Assembly (NCBI RefSeq): GCF_003353055.1
Contig: NZ_QKWJ01000025.1
Span: 1 to 64,000 of the forward strand
Direction of reading: 5' to 3'
DNA from: Cupriavidus lacunae
GTDB taxonomy: Bacteria; Pseudomonadota; Gammaproteobacteria; Burkholderiales; Burkholderiaceae
DNA length: 64,000 bases
In this document: positions 45,240-52,915 of the stretch, piece after piece
Position numbering within the stretch: the first letter of the stretch is position 1
How the letters are laid out: each line of letters starts with the position of its first letter
Position numbers and translations under genes: made by a program
The notes under the pieces: generated by a model
What the model saw: only the letters and a program-made list of their open reading frames with translations
The model's database searches: none
What the model was told of the DNA's origin: nothing

Positions 45240-46710
45240 GAGCGGGCTTGTCAGCATGAATCTGGTAACGCTGCTGTACCTGGTGGCCTCAGTGTGCTTC
45301 ATCCAGGCACTCAAGGGACTGTCCCATCCGGCCACGGCGCGGCGCGGTAATGCCTTCGGCATGACGGGCATGGCCATTGCGATGCTCACCACCTTTGCGT
45401 TGATCGCACGGCTCAAGGAGACATTGCTCGCGGCCGGCGCGGCGCAGGCATCGGTGGCTTCCGGGCTGGCGCTGATCCTCGCAGCATTGGTGGTGGGCGG
45501 TGGTCTTGGTGCTTACGTTGCCCGCAAGGTGGAAATGACCAAGATGCCGGAACTGGTGGCGGCGATGCACTCGCTCATCGGTCTGGCGGCGGTGTTCATT
45601 GCGGTGGCCGCCGTGGCGGAACCCTCCGCTTTCGGCATTGCACCGGCTGGTTCGCATGAAATCCCGCTGGGCAACCGTATCGAGCTGTTCATCGGCAGCT
45701 TTGTCGGTGCCATCACCTTCTCGGGCTCGGTGATTGCCTTCGGCAAGCTATCGGGCAAGTACAAGTTCCGACTGTTCCAGGGGGCACCGGTGCAGTTCGC
45801 CGGGCAGCATTGGCTCAACCTGCTGATGGCGGTGGCCATGATCGGCTTGGGCGTGGCGTTCTTCCTGTCGCAAGCCTGGCTACCCTTCATTCTCATGCTC
45901 ACGATTGCCTTCGTGCTTGGCGTGCTGATCATCATCCCGATCGGCGGCGCCGACATGCCAGTGGTGGTGTCGATGCTGAACTCGTACTCTGGCTGGGCGG
46001 CGGCCGGTATCGGCTTCTCGCTGAATAACCCGATGCTGATCATCGCGGGTTCGCTCGTGGGGTCGTCCGGTGCGATCCTCTCGTACATCATGTGCCGCGC
46101 GATGAACCGGTCGTTCTTCAACGTGATCCTGGGCGGTTTTGGTGGCGAGGGCGCATCCGCCACGCCAGGCGGCGCACAGCAGCAGCGCCCGGTGAAGGCC
46201 GGGTCGGCCGACGATGCAGCGTTCGTGATGAGCAATGCCGAGAGCGTGATCATCGTGCCGGGCTATGGTCTGGCGGTGGCACGCGCCCAGCATGCGCTCA
46301 AGGAGCTGACCGAGCAGCTGTCGGAGAGGGGTGTGACGGTCAAGTATGCGATCCACCCGGTGGCGGGCCGCATGCCGGGCCACATGAACGTGCTGCTGGC
46401 GGAAGCCGAGGTGCCCTACGACCAGGTCTTCGAAATGGAAGATATCAACGGTGAATTCGGTCAGGCCGACGTGGTGCTTGTGCTGGGTGCCAACGACGTG
46501 GTCAACCCGGCGGCCAAGACCGATCCCAAGTCCCCCATCGCCGGCATGCCGATCCTCGAGGCTTACAGGGCCAAGACCGTGATTGTCAACAAGCGCTCGA
46601 TGAACGCCGGCTATGCCGGACTGGACAACGACCTGTTCTACATGGACAAGACCATGATGGTCTTCGGCGATGCCAAGAAAGTGGTCGAGGACATGGTCAA
46701 GGCGGTCTGA
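45238..46710 (+). CDS. pntB: NAD(P) transhydrogenase beta subunit, orphan pntB
   Basis: A 490-residue proton-translocating transhydrogenase beta subunit: membrane domain with about eight helices ('MNLVTLLYLVASVCFIQALKGLSH') and a soluble NADP-binding domain at the C terminus ('IIVPGYGLAVARAQHALKEL', 'HPVAGRMPGHMNVLLAEAEVP', 'FEMEDINGEFGQADVVLVLGANDVVNP'). It normally works only with PntA (PntAA/PntAB), encoded directly upstream in bacteria. Here no pntA is present; the gene follows a truncated kinase instead. Residues 1-6 (MSGLVS) precede the usual start 'MNLVTLL'. The reading frame itself is intact. It may be a duplicated or displaced copy. Confidence 0.9.
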   Translation: MSGLVSMNLVTLLYLVASVCFIQALKGLSHPATARRGNAFGMTGMAIAMLTTFALIARLKETLLAAGAAQASVASGLALILAALVVGGGLGAYVARKVEMTKMPELVAAMHSLIGLAAVFIAVAAVAEPSAFGIAPAGSHEIPLGNRIELFIGSFVGAITFSGSVIAFGKLSGKYKFRLFQGAPVQFAGQHWLNLLMAVAMIGLGVAFFLSQAWLPFILMLTIAFVLGVLIIIPIGGADMPVVVSMLNSYSGWAAAGIGFSLNNPMLIIAGSLVGSSGAILSYIMCRAMNRSFFNVILGGFGGEGASATPGGAQQQRPVKAGSADDAAFVMSNAESVIIVPGYGLAVARAQHALKELTEQLSERGVTVKYAIHPVAGRMPGHMNVLLAEAEVPYDQVFEMEDINGEFGQADVVLVLGANDVVNPAAKTDPKSPIAGMPILEAYRAKTVIVNKRSMNAGYAGLDNDLFYMDKTMMVFGDAKKVVEDMVKAV

Positions 46711-46712
46711 AG

Positions 46713-46811
46713 CCTGTGTCAGGCTGCCGTGAAGTGTTCCACCTGGCCAAGTTCAACAGCATCTCGCATCTGGACGCACCGGAGCGGCGCGACTTCCAGA
46801 CCTACGGCTAA
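46713..46811 (+). pseudogene. 3' remnant of a histidine-phosphatase-like gene
   Basis: In a frame left open by pntB's stop, the sequence reads 'CREVFHLAKFNSISHLDAPERRDFQTYG' then a stop, directly before the phosphotransferase gene. The 'WxLxxFNxxSHL' style ending is typical of histidine phosphatases (phosphoglycerate mutase-like), which in related bacteria are linked to such phosphotransferase and SDR genes. Only about 30 codons remain. The upstream part has been replaced by pntB. The family assignment is inference. Confidence 0.4.
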
Positions 46812-46830
46812 CTTCCGAACGATTCTCACC

Positions 46831-47862
46831 ATGACACAAGACGCGCAGCACCTCGATCTCTCCAGGCTGGCGCAGTATCTGCAAGACCACGTGCCCGGCT
46901 TCGAAGGCCCCGTCAATGCCGAGAAATTCTCCGGCGGCCAGTCGAACCCGACCTTTCTCCTGCAGACCCCAACGGCGCGTTACGTGTTGCGGCGACAGCC
47001 GCCGGGCGATCTGCTGAAATCCGCCCACGCCGTAGATCGCGAATTTCGCGTCCTCTGCGCGCTGCATGGCACAGCCGTGCCGGTGGCCAAGCCGTACCAC
47101 CTGTGTGAGGACCGCGATGTGATCGGCAGCATGTTCTACGTCATGCGTTATGAGGAGGGACGCATCTTCTGGAGCCCGACCCTGGGCGAAGTGCCCCAGG
47201 CGGACCGCGCCGCATGCTACGACGCGATGGTGCGCACCATGGCTGCGCTGCACGATGTTGACGTGGCGGCGGTCGGGCTGGCCGACTACGGCAAGCCGGG
47301 CAACTACTTCGAGCGCCAGATTGGCGTCTGGACCAAGCAGTACCGGCTGGCGGAAACGCAACGCATCGACGCGATGGAAACGCTTATCGCGTGGCTGCCC
47401 GCATCCTGCCCCGCCGATACGGGCGCGCCGGTACTGGTGCATGGAGACTTCCGGCTCGACAACATGATGTTCGATCCGCACGAATACCGGGTCAAAGCCG
47501 TGCTGGACTGGGAACTTTCGACACTCGGCAATCCGCTGGCGGATCTCGCGTATTTCTGCATGTGCCTGCGGTTGCAGTCGAGTCCGCATATTCCGGGCCT
47601 GGCGGGGCAGAACCGTAAAGCGCTTGGGATTCCTGAAGAAGCCGAAATGGTGGCGCGCTACTGCGAGCTGCGAGGCCTTGCGCCAATCGAGAACTGGCTC
47701 TTCTACCTTGCGTTCAGTTTCTTCCGCCTGGCGGCCATCGCGCAGGGCGTCAAGAAGCGCGCGCTCAACGGCAACGCATCAAACACACAGGCGGGCAAGG
47801 CTGGCGATATGGCTGGGTTGCTGGCGGAACAGGCCGTGCTACTGATCAACACCTGCGGCTGA
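46831..47862 (+). CDS. phosphotransferase-family kinase (ACAD10/11-like, choline kinase fold)
   Basis: A 343-residue aminoglycoside-phosphotransferase-fold protein ('FSGGQSNPTFLLQTPTARYVLRRQPPGD' nucleotide loop; 'VLVHGDFRLDNMMF' catalytic Brenner motif; 'AVLDWELSTLGNPLADLAYF' with metal-binding Asp). Homologues related to the kinase half of mammalian ACAD10/11 phosphorylate 4-hydroxyacyl-CoA; related bacteria carry such kinases beside acyl-CoA dehydrogenases. Substrate is unproven. ATG at 46831; no strong ribosome site. The SDR gene follows 76 nt later. Confidence 0.85.
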   Translation: MTQDAQHLDLSRLAQYLQDHVPGFEGPVNAEKFSGGQSNPTFLLQTPTARYVLRRQPPGDLLKSAHAVDREFRVLCALHGTAVPVAKPYHLCEDRDVIGSMFYVMRYEEGRIFWSPTLGEVPQADRAACYDAMVRTMAALHDVDVAAVGLADYGKPGNYFERQIGVWTKQYRLAETQRIDAMETLIAWLPASCPADTGAPVLVHGDFRLDNMMFDPHEYRVKAVLDWELSTLGNPLADLAYFCMCLRLQSSPHIPGLAGQNRKALGIPEEAEMVARYCELRGLAPIENWLFYLAFSFFRLAAIAQGVKKRALNGNASNTQAGKAGDMAGLLAEQAVLLINTCG

Positions 47863-47938
47863 GGCTGCGGCGGGAATAACGGCCCATGCAAGCCGTCATC
47901 GACTTTCAACGACAGACATCCCCCCTGAGGAGCGAGAC

Positions 47939-48703
47939 ATGAGTACCAATCTGTTCGACCTGACCGGCAAGATCGCCATGGTGACGGGCGCAAGCCGCGG
48001 CATTGGCGAGGAGATCGCCAGGCTGCTCGCTGAGCAAGGCGCCTACGTCATCGTATCCAGCCGCAAAATCGACGATTGCCAGGCGGTTGTCAACGCCATC
48101 CGCGAGGCCGGCGGCAAGGCTGAGGCGCTGGCGTGCCACGTCGGCCGCATGGAAGATATCGAAGCCGCCTTTGCACATATCCGCAACACGCACGGCCGGC
48201 TCGACATTCTCATCAACAACGCCGCCGCCAATCCGTACTTCGGACACATCCTGGACACAAGCCTCGAGGCCTACAGCAAAACCGTGGAAGTGAATATCCG
48301 CGGATACTTCTTCATGTCGGTCGAGGCCGGCAAGCTGATGCGGGCGCAGGGCGGCGGCACGATCGTCAACACCGCCTCGGTCAACGCACTGCAGCCCGGC
48401 GACAAGCAGGGCATCTATTCCATCACCAAGGCTGCCGTAGCACACATGACCCGCGCTTTCGCCAAGGAGTGCGGGCCGTACGGCATTCGCGTGAACGCAC
48501 TGCTCCCAGGCCTGACCAAGACCAAGTTTGCGGGCGCGCTCTTCGAGGACAAAGCAATCTACGACCGCTGGATCAGCGAGATCCCGCTGCGCCGCCACGC
48601 AGAGCCGCGCGAAATGGCCGGTACGGTGCTCTATCTGGTGTCCGATGCAGCCAGCTTCACTAACGGTGAATGCGTCGTCGTCGATGGCGGCATGACCATC
48701 TGA
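47939..48703 (+). CDS. short-chain dehydrogenase/reductase
   Basis: A 254-residue classical SDR. Cofactor-binding TGASRGIG near residues 16-23, 'INNAAANPYF' (NNAA motif), catalytic Ser in 'IVNTASVNALQPGDKQG' and catalytic 'YSITK'. The substrate cannot be deduced; position behind the phosphotransferase fits fatty or hydroxyacyl degradation. The ATG has GAGGAGCGAG upstream. Typical length and motif set. Confidence 0.9.
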   Translation: MSTNLFDLTGKIAMVTGASRGIGEEIARLLAEQGAYVIVSSRKIDDCQAVVNAIREAGGKAEALACHVGRMEDIEAAFAHIRNTHGRLDILINNAAANPYFGHILDTSLEAYSKTVEVNIRGYFFMSVEAGKLMRAQGGGTIVNTASVNALQPGDKQGIYSITKAAVAHMTRAFAKECGPYGIRVNALLPGLTKTKFAGALFEDKAIYDRWISEIPLRRHAEPREMAGTVLYLVSDAASFTNGECVVVDGGMTI

Positions 48704-48899
48704 GGCTGGAACCAGTGCCTGTCCGTGAGGCGACCAGCGGTCGCACGGAGAGCGCGGTGCCGCACAGAGTGGCCGCATCCTGGTGTGCCAATGTTTCTAT
48801 AAAGAAACGTGACGGGTCCAGATAAATTACAACGCCGCTGCTCGCTGCAGCTATGCCGGGGGAACTCGGACCCAAGTCGGCATATAGCGAGGAGGCATC

Positions 48900-49055
48900 G
48901 TGAGCGAAGTCAAGATGGGCATACTGTCCCTGGCCCTGCTGGGGGGAGCCCTTTATGCATTGGCAAGCACGTTGGGCATGAATTCGAGCATTGCCGATAT
49001 GGCGGGGCAACTCGTGCAGCTAGGTTCGGATCTGCTGCACCGGCTATGGCTCTAA
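48900..49055 (+). CDS. 51-residue membrane protein
   Basis: A GTG start follows CGAGGAGGCATC, a strong ribosome site. The peptide (MSEVKMGILSLALLGGALYALASTLGM...) has one membrane helix (about 6-26) and a helical end 'SSIADMAGQLVQLGSDLLHRLWL'. No family is recognised. Upstream, the IR GTTTCT/AGAAAC (48793-48808) includes a TATAAA-type -10. It is separate from the SDR gene by 196 nt, so it may be its own unit. Confidence 0.55.
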   Translation: MSEVKMGILSLALLGGALYALASTLGMNSSIADMAGQLVQLGSDLLHRLWL

Positions 49056-49166
49056 GGAACCCCATGCGAGGCGCGCCAGGCAAGATTACCCGCGGCCGTG
49101 GCAGTCCGACGCTGAAGCTGAGGCCAGGGACAGGTGGGAGCGTCATAATCGCCTGGCGCCATCGTC

Positions 49167-49535
49167 TCAGCGTTTCCAGACAATCGGCGCGGTGGCGGAG
49201 CAATCGGTTACCTTGCCGAACCAGTTCCTGCTGGTGTTCAGCTTGAAGCGTTGGTTGTCCACGGGTTCGATCTGCCTGTGCCTTCGGTCGGCCAGGCTGT
49301 TGGCCACATTGATAGCGGCTGTCTTGCACTCGGCCGCCGCGGTACCGGGCAGCATCGTGAATCGCTGGTAACGGTAGTTGACCGTGAGCGTGAAGCCGTC
49401 CGGCACGTATTCCACCGTGTACTCCGTCGCCATGTCGTACGTGGACATCTGGCGGCCGGAATAGGGCGGCGCAGTGGTGGTGCAGGCAGCAAACACCACG
49501 CAGGCCATCACCGCCGGGATCTTCAGGTATTTCAC
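49167..49535 (-). CDS. small lipoprotein, unknown function
   Basis: A 122-residue protein with a lipoprotein signal ('MKYLKIPAVMACVVFAAC', lipobox FAAC; Cys18 would be lipidated). The mature part is 'TTTAPPYSGRQMSTYDMATEYTVEYVPDGFTLTVNYRYQRFTM' and later 'TAAAECKTAAINVANSLAD', ending 'TDCSATAPIVWKR'. Two cysteines could form a disulfide. The GTG at 49535 has GGAG at 8-nt spacing and gives the lipoprotein signal directly; an upstream GTG at 49559 is less likely. No known domain. Confidence 0.7.
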   Translation of the reverse strand: MKYLKIPAVMACVVFAACTTTAPPYSGRQMSTYDMATEYTVEYVPDGFTLTVNYRYQRFTMLPGTAAAECKTAAINVANSLADRRHRQIEPVDNQRFKLNTSRNWFGKVTDCSATAPIVWKR

Positions 49536-49620
49536 AGTGCGATCTCCATTCGTGCCCACCCTGAATACGTACCCTCAAGAAGAGTGGATACCGGTGGCAA
49601 ACCGTGGCAAACGCTGGGCA

Positions 49621-49656
49621 ACAAAAAACCCAGAAGGCCTTACGCCGTCTGGGTTC
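49621..49656 (-). terminator. terminator after tRNA-Val
   Basis: AACCCAGA/TCTGGGTT stem-loop, followed on the minus strand by TTTTTTGTT. It is about 35 nt beyond the tRNA 3' end. Confidence 0.75.
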
Positions 49657-49689
49657 CTTGGCAACGTAGGCAGTTGCTAGCCATTTGTC

Positions 49690-49764
49690 TGGTGGGTGGT
49701 ACAGGGATTGAACCTGTGACCCCTGCCGTGTGAAGGCAGTGCTCTACCGCTGAGCTAACCACCC
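49690..49764 (-). tRNA. tRNA-Val (anticodon CAC)
   Basis: The minus strand has acceptor GGGTGGT pairing with ACCACCC and an encoded CCA (49690-49692). D arm TTAGCTCAGCGGTAGAGC. Anticodon stem CTGCC/GGCAG with loop TTCACAC gives anticodon CAC. Confidence 0.95.
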
Positions 49765-49852
49765 CTTACTGCGCCGTCGTTGCCGTCGTGTAGCGGAGAA
49801 ATGAGATTATGCAGAGGTTCTTGTATCTTGTAAAGCCCTTTTTTGATTTTTG

Positions 49853-50584
49853 TCAGGCGGCCAGGCTTCCGGGCTCCGCCGCGGGGGCTTCCTGCCACAC
49901 GGTCTTGCCGCCGCTGGCCTTGTCCAGCCCCTTGAGCAGGTCGAGGTGGGCCAGCTGTTCCTCTTCCGTGGCGCGCAGCACAGGCAGGGCGAGGCGCGAC
50001 AGGTCGGCCGCGGCAACCGCGCCGCCGTGGCTTGTGCTGCTGTCGTGCATGTCGATCACCAGCGAATCCTGGCCGCGCGTCATGGCCAGGTAGACCTCGG
50101 CCAGCAACTCGGCATCCAGCAGTGCGCCGTGCAGCGTGCGGTGGGCGTTGCTGATGCCCAGGCGGTCGCACAGGGCGTCGAGCGAGTTGCGCTTGCCGGG
50201 GAACATCTGGCGGGCTTCGCGCAGGGTATCGATCACATTACCTGCATGCTGGCGGAACGGCGGCAGGCCCAGCCGCTGGAATTCCATGTCGAGGAAGCCC
50301 AGGTCGAACGGCGCGTTGTGGATGATCAGTTCGGCCTCCTGGACGAACTCGCGGATGTCGTCGGCGACTTCGGCAAAGCGGGGCTTGTCGGCCAGGAATT
50401 CGACCGTGATACCGTGGACGGCGATCGCGCCCTCGTCGATATCGCGTTCCGGATTGACGTAGAAGTGCAGGTGGCGCCCCGTCAGGCGGCGGTTCATCAA
50501 CTCGACGCAGCCGATTTCAATCAGGCGGTCGCCGGTGGCGGCATTCAGGCCGGTGGTTTCGGTATCGAGAACGATTTGTCGCAT
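49853..50584 (-). CDS. dnaQ: DNA polymerase III epsilon subunit (3'-5' exonuclease)
   Basis: A 243-residue proofreading subunit. DnaQ exonuclease motifs: ExoI 'DTETTG' at 7-12 (D7, E9), ExoII 'IHNAPFDLGFLDMEF' and ExoIII 'LHGALLDAELLAEVYL' (DEDDh family). The C-terminal tail binds the alpha subunit. The ATG at 50584 starts the usual N terminus MRQIVLDTETTG. rnhA lies 68 nt upstream on the same strand, as in many proteobacteria. Confidence 0.95.
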   Translation of the reverse strand: MRQIVLDTETTGLNAATGDRLIEIGCVELMNRRLTGRHLHFYVNPERDIDEGAIAVHGITVEFLADKPRFAEVADDIREFVQEAELIIHNAPFDLGFLDMEFQRLGLPPFRQHAGNVIDTLREARQMFPGKRNSLDALCDRLGISNAHRTLHGALLDAELLAEVYLAMTRGQDSLVIDMHDSSTSHGGAVAAADLSRLALPVLRATEEEQLAHLDLLKGLDKASGGKTVWQEAPAAEPGSLAA

Positions 50585-50651
50585 GGCGGGCATTCTAGCG
50601 GAGCGGCGGGCGCCTTCCGCGGTTGTTGTGGCTGGTTGTGACGAATCCAGG

Positions 50652-51089
50652 TCAGCGGCCGATCGATTCGACGCCGCGGTTGGCCAGCGCGTCGGCGCGC
50701 TCATTGCCGGGGTGGCCGTTGTGGCCGCGCACCCAGTGCCACGAGACCTGGTGCGGCTGCGCCAGGGTGTCCAGTTCCTGCCACAGGTCGGCGTTCTTGA
50801 CGGGCTTCTTGTCGGCGGTCTTCCAGCCGCGGGCTTTCCAGCCGGGCAGCCATTCGCTGATGCCCTTCTGCACGTACTGCGAGTCGGTGTAGACGCGCAC
50901 GACGCAGGGCCGCTTGAGCGCGCGCAGCGCTTCGATCACGGCGGTCATTTCCATGCGGTTGTTGGTGGTGTTCGGCTCGCCGCCGAACAGTTCTTTTTCG
51001 CTGGTGCCGGCGATGAGCACCGCGCCCCAGCCGCCGCGGCCGGGATTGCCCTTGCAGGCGCCGTCGGAATAGATCGTGACTTCTTGCAT
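50652..51089 (-). CDS. rnhA: ribonuclease HI
   Basis: A 145-residue RNase H that cuts RNA in RNA:DNA hybrids. Catalytic residues D9, E47 and D69 are visible ('[11 protein letters not shown]', '[12 protein letters not shown]', 'VYTDSQYVQ'), with '[15 protein letters not shown]' at the C terminus. The length is typical. The gene lies between dnaQ and the methyltransferase gene, all on one strand. A short hairpin (51104-51124) is upstream. Confidence 0.96.
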   Translation of the reverse strand: MQEVTIYSDGACKGNPGRGGWGAVLIAGTSEKELFGGEPNTTNNRMEMTAVIEALRALKRPCVVRVYTDSQYVQKGISEWLPGWKARGWKTADKKPVKNADLWQELDTLAQPHQVSWHWVRGHNGHPGNERADALANRGVESIGR

Positions 51090-51103
51090 GTGATTCCGTG
51101 GTG

Positions 51104-51124
51104 GCCACCCGCGTGGCGGGTGGC
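51104..51124. repeat. 9-bp perfect hairpin between rnhA and the methyltransferase gene
   Basis: GCCACCCGC and GCGGGTGGC are separated by GTG. It is not followed by T on either strand. It may be part of the mRNA leader of rnhA. Confidence 0.45.
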
Positions 51125-51160
51125 GCATTGAAGGTGTCAGGGGAAGCGCGCCGGACCGCG

Positions 51161-51961
51161 TCAGCGCTCTTCGCCGGGGGTCTTGCCGTGCGTGCCGGTG
51201 GGGGTGGCCACGGGCGACGATACCGGGGCCAGCGCCGGTTTGCTCTTCCAGGCCGGTCCGACCAGGCGGATATTGCGTACGCGCTTGATCGCCGAGATCA
51301 TATAGACCGCACCGAAGATCGGCCACCAGCGGTCGCCGGCCTTTTCCATGAAGGCGGCGCGCTGCAGCCAGCGGTCGGTGCGGTAGGGCGGGCAGTAGCA
51401 GCCGAAGCGGCCGCGGATGATATCGAAGCCCAGCAGCTTGAGCCAGTCCTTGATGCGCACGAAGCCGATCTGCTGCGCGTCCGTGGGCAGGAAGGGCGTG
51501 GCGCCAAGCCGGTTCATGCCCTGGCGCGCGCCCCACAGGCTCATCGGGTTGAAGCAGGTGACCACCACGCGGCCTTCGGGCATCAGCACCCGCGAGACCT
51601 CGCGCAGCACTTCGTGCGGGTCTTCGGCGAATTCCAGGATGTGGGGCAGGGTGACCAGGTCGATGCTCTGGGTATCGAACGGCAGTTCGTCGAAGCGGCA
51701 CAGCAGCTGGCGGGCGTCCGGATGTGCCGCACGCGGCCCGTGCGGTCCGCTGGACGGGTCCAGCGCCAGCGCCGAGAACGGCATCCGGTTCTCGCGCAGG
51801 GTGTCGATAAAGGGCAGGCCCATCTGGACGGCGTGGTAGCCGAAGATGTCGGTCACGATCCGGTCGTATTGCTGCGCCTCCCAGCGCAGCATGTACTCAC
51901 CGGGAGGCGAGGCCAGCCAGTCTTCCCAGCTTACAATTGGATGTTTGGGACGATTGGACAT
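51161..51961 (-). CDS. class I SAM-dependent methyltransferase
   Basis: A 266-residue protein with a Rossmann-type SAM fold of the Methyltransf_11 kind: '[14 protein letters not shown]', '[52 protein letters not shown]' with the typical post-I and IV motifs. The substrate is unknown. The N terminus ([28 protein letters not shown]) recalls a sugar or quinone methyltransferase-like domain, but this is not enough to decide. Its ATG is 12 nt from gloB on the opposite strand. It is followed by rnhA and dnaQ. Confidence 0.8.
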   Translation of the reverse strand: MSNRPKHPIVSWEDWLASPPGEYMLRWEAQQYDRIVTDIFGYHAVQMGLPFIDTLRENRMPFSALALDPSSGPHGPRAAHPDARQLLCRFDELPFDTQSIDLVTLPHILEFAEDPHEVLREVSRVLMPEGRVVVTCFNPMSLWGARQGMNRLGATPFLPTDAQQIGFVRIKDWLKLLGFDIIRGRFGCYCPPYRTDRWLQRAAFMEKAGDRWWPIFGAVYMISAIKRVRNIRLVGPAWKSKPALAPVSSPVATPTGTHGKTPGEER

Positions 51962-51973
51962 AGGAGCATGCGC

Positions 51974-52774
51974 ATGTTGAAGGTTGAGCCGATCCCGGCG
52001 TTCCAGGATAACTATATCTGGGCCATCCACGACGGGCATTGCGCCGCCGTGGTCGATCCTGGCGAGGCCGCGCCGGTGGAACGCTTCCTGGCGCAAAGCG
52101 GTCTGGCTCTGGGCGCTATTGTAATCACCCATCACCACGGCGATCACCAGGGTGGCGTGGCCGAGTTGCTGGCGGCGCACCCGCGCACGCCTGCGGGCGA
52201 GCCGATGCCGGTGCTGGGGCCGGCCGGCGAGCGTATCGGTGCGCGCACCCAGGCGCTGCGCGAGGGCGATGTGGCGACCCTCAAGGCGCCGGCGGTGACC
52301 CTGCGCGTGCTGGACGTGCCGGGGCACACGGCCGGCCATATCGCCTACGTGGGCGACCTGGGCGAAGCCGGCCCGGCGGTCTTCTGCGGCGATACCCTGT
52401 TCGCCAGCGGCTGCGGGCGGCTGTTCGAAGGCACGCCGGCGCAGATGCTGGATTCGCTCGACAAGCTGGCGGCGCTGCCGGGCGATACCCGCGTCTATTG
52501 CGCGCACGAGTACACGCACAGCAATGTGCGCTTCGCGCGCGCGGTCGAGCCGGGCAATGCCGCGCTGGCGGCGTGGGAGCAGCGCGTCGAGGCGCTGCGC
52601 GCGGCGGACCAGCCGACGCTGCCGACCACCATTGCCCACGAGCGCGAGGTCAATCCCTTCCTGCGCTCGCGCGAGCCGGCGGTGCGTGCGGCCGTGTCCG
52701 CCCAGGGCGGCGCCACCGCGGGCGACGCGCAGGCGTTCGGCGCGCTGCGCGGCTGGAAGGACAATTTCCGCTAG
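51974..52774 (+). CDS. gloB: hydroxyacylglutathione hydrolase (glyoxalase II)
   Basis: Hydrolyses S-D-lactoylglutathione to lactate and glutathione in methylglyoxal detoxification. A 266-residue metallo-beta-lactamase-fold enzyme with the dinuclear metal motif THHHGDH at 52-58 and later 'VPGHTAGH', 'FCGDTLF' and 'YCAHEYT'. The second ATG (51974) is preferred, since AGGAG is 8 nt upstream and it begins with the usual [10 protein letters not shown]; the first ATG (51968) is too close to it. It is divergent from the methyltransferase gene with only 12 nt between starts. A 14-bp palindrome follows. Confidence 0.95.
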   Translation: MLKVEPIPAFQDNYIWAIHDGHCAAVVDPGEAAPVERFLAQSGLALGAIVITHHHGDHQGGVAELLAAHPRTPAGEPMPVLGPAGERIGARTQALREGDVATLKAPAVTLRVLDVPGHTAGHIAYVGDLGEAGPAVFCGDTLFASGCGRLFEGTPAQMLDSLDKLAALPGDTRVYCAHEYTHSNVRFARAVEPGNAALAAWEQRVEALRAADQPTLPTTIAHEREVNPFLRSREPAVRAAVSAQGGATAGDAQAFGALRGWKDNFR

Positions 52775-52784
52775 GCTCGCCAGG

Positions 52785-52817
52785 GCTGCAATGCCTTGCG
52801 CCACAAGGCATTGCAGC
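52785..52817. repeat. perfect 14-bp inverted repeat between gloB and mltD
   Basis: GCTGCAATGCCTTG at 52785-52798 and CAAGGCATTGCAGC at 52804-52817 are perfectly inverted around a 5-nt centre. No T tract follows. It could end gloB transcription weakly, or act as an operator for mltD. Confidence 0.65.
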
Positions 52818-52915
52818 GGCCCGCCGGATACGGGATATGTGGAAAATCTGATTGACGCGATACGCGGTTTTTTTTAGCATCACGCATCCTTTTAGCGTCA
52901 CGATTTGAGAACTTA

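Noticed and set aside
44154..45300. pntB region as an insertion sequence or phage
   Set aside because: No transposase, terminal inverted repeats or integrase were seen; only severed neighbours.
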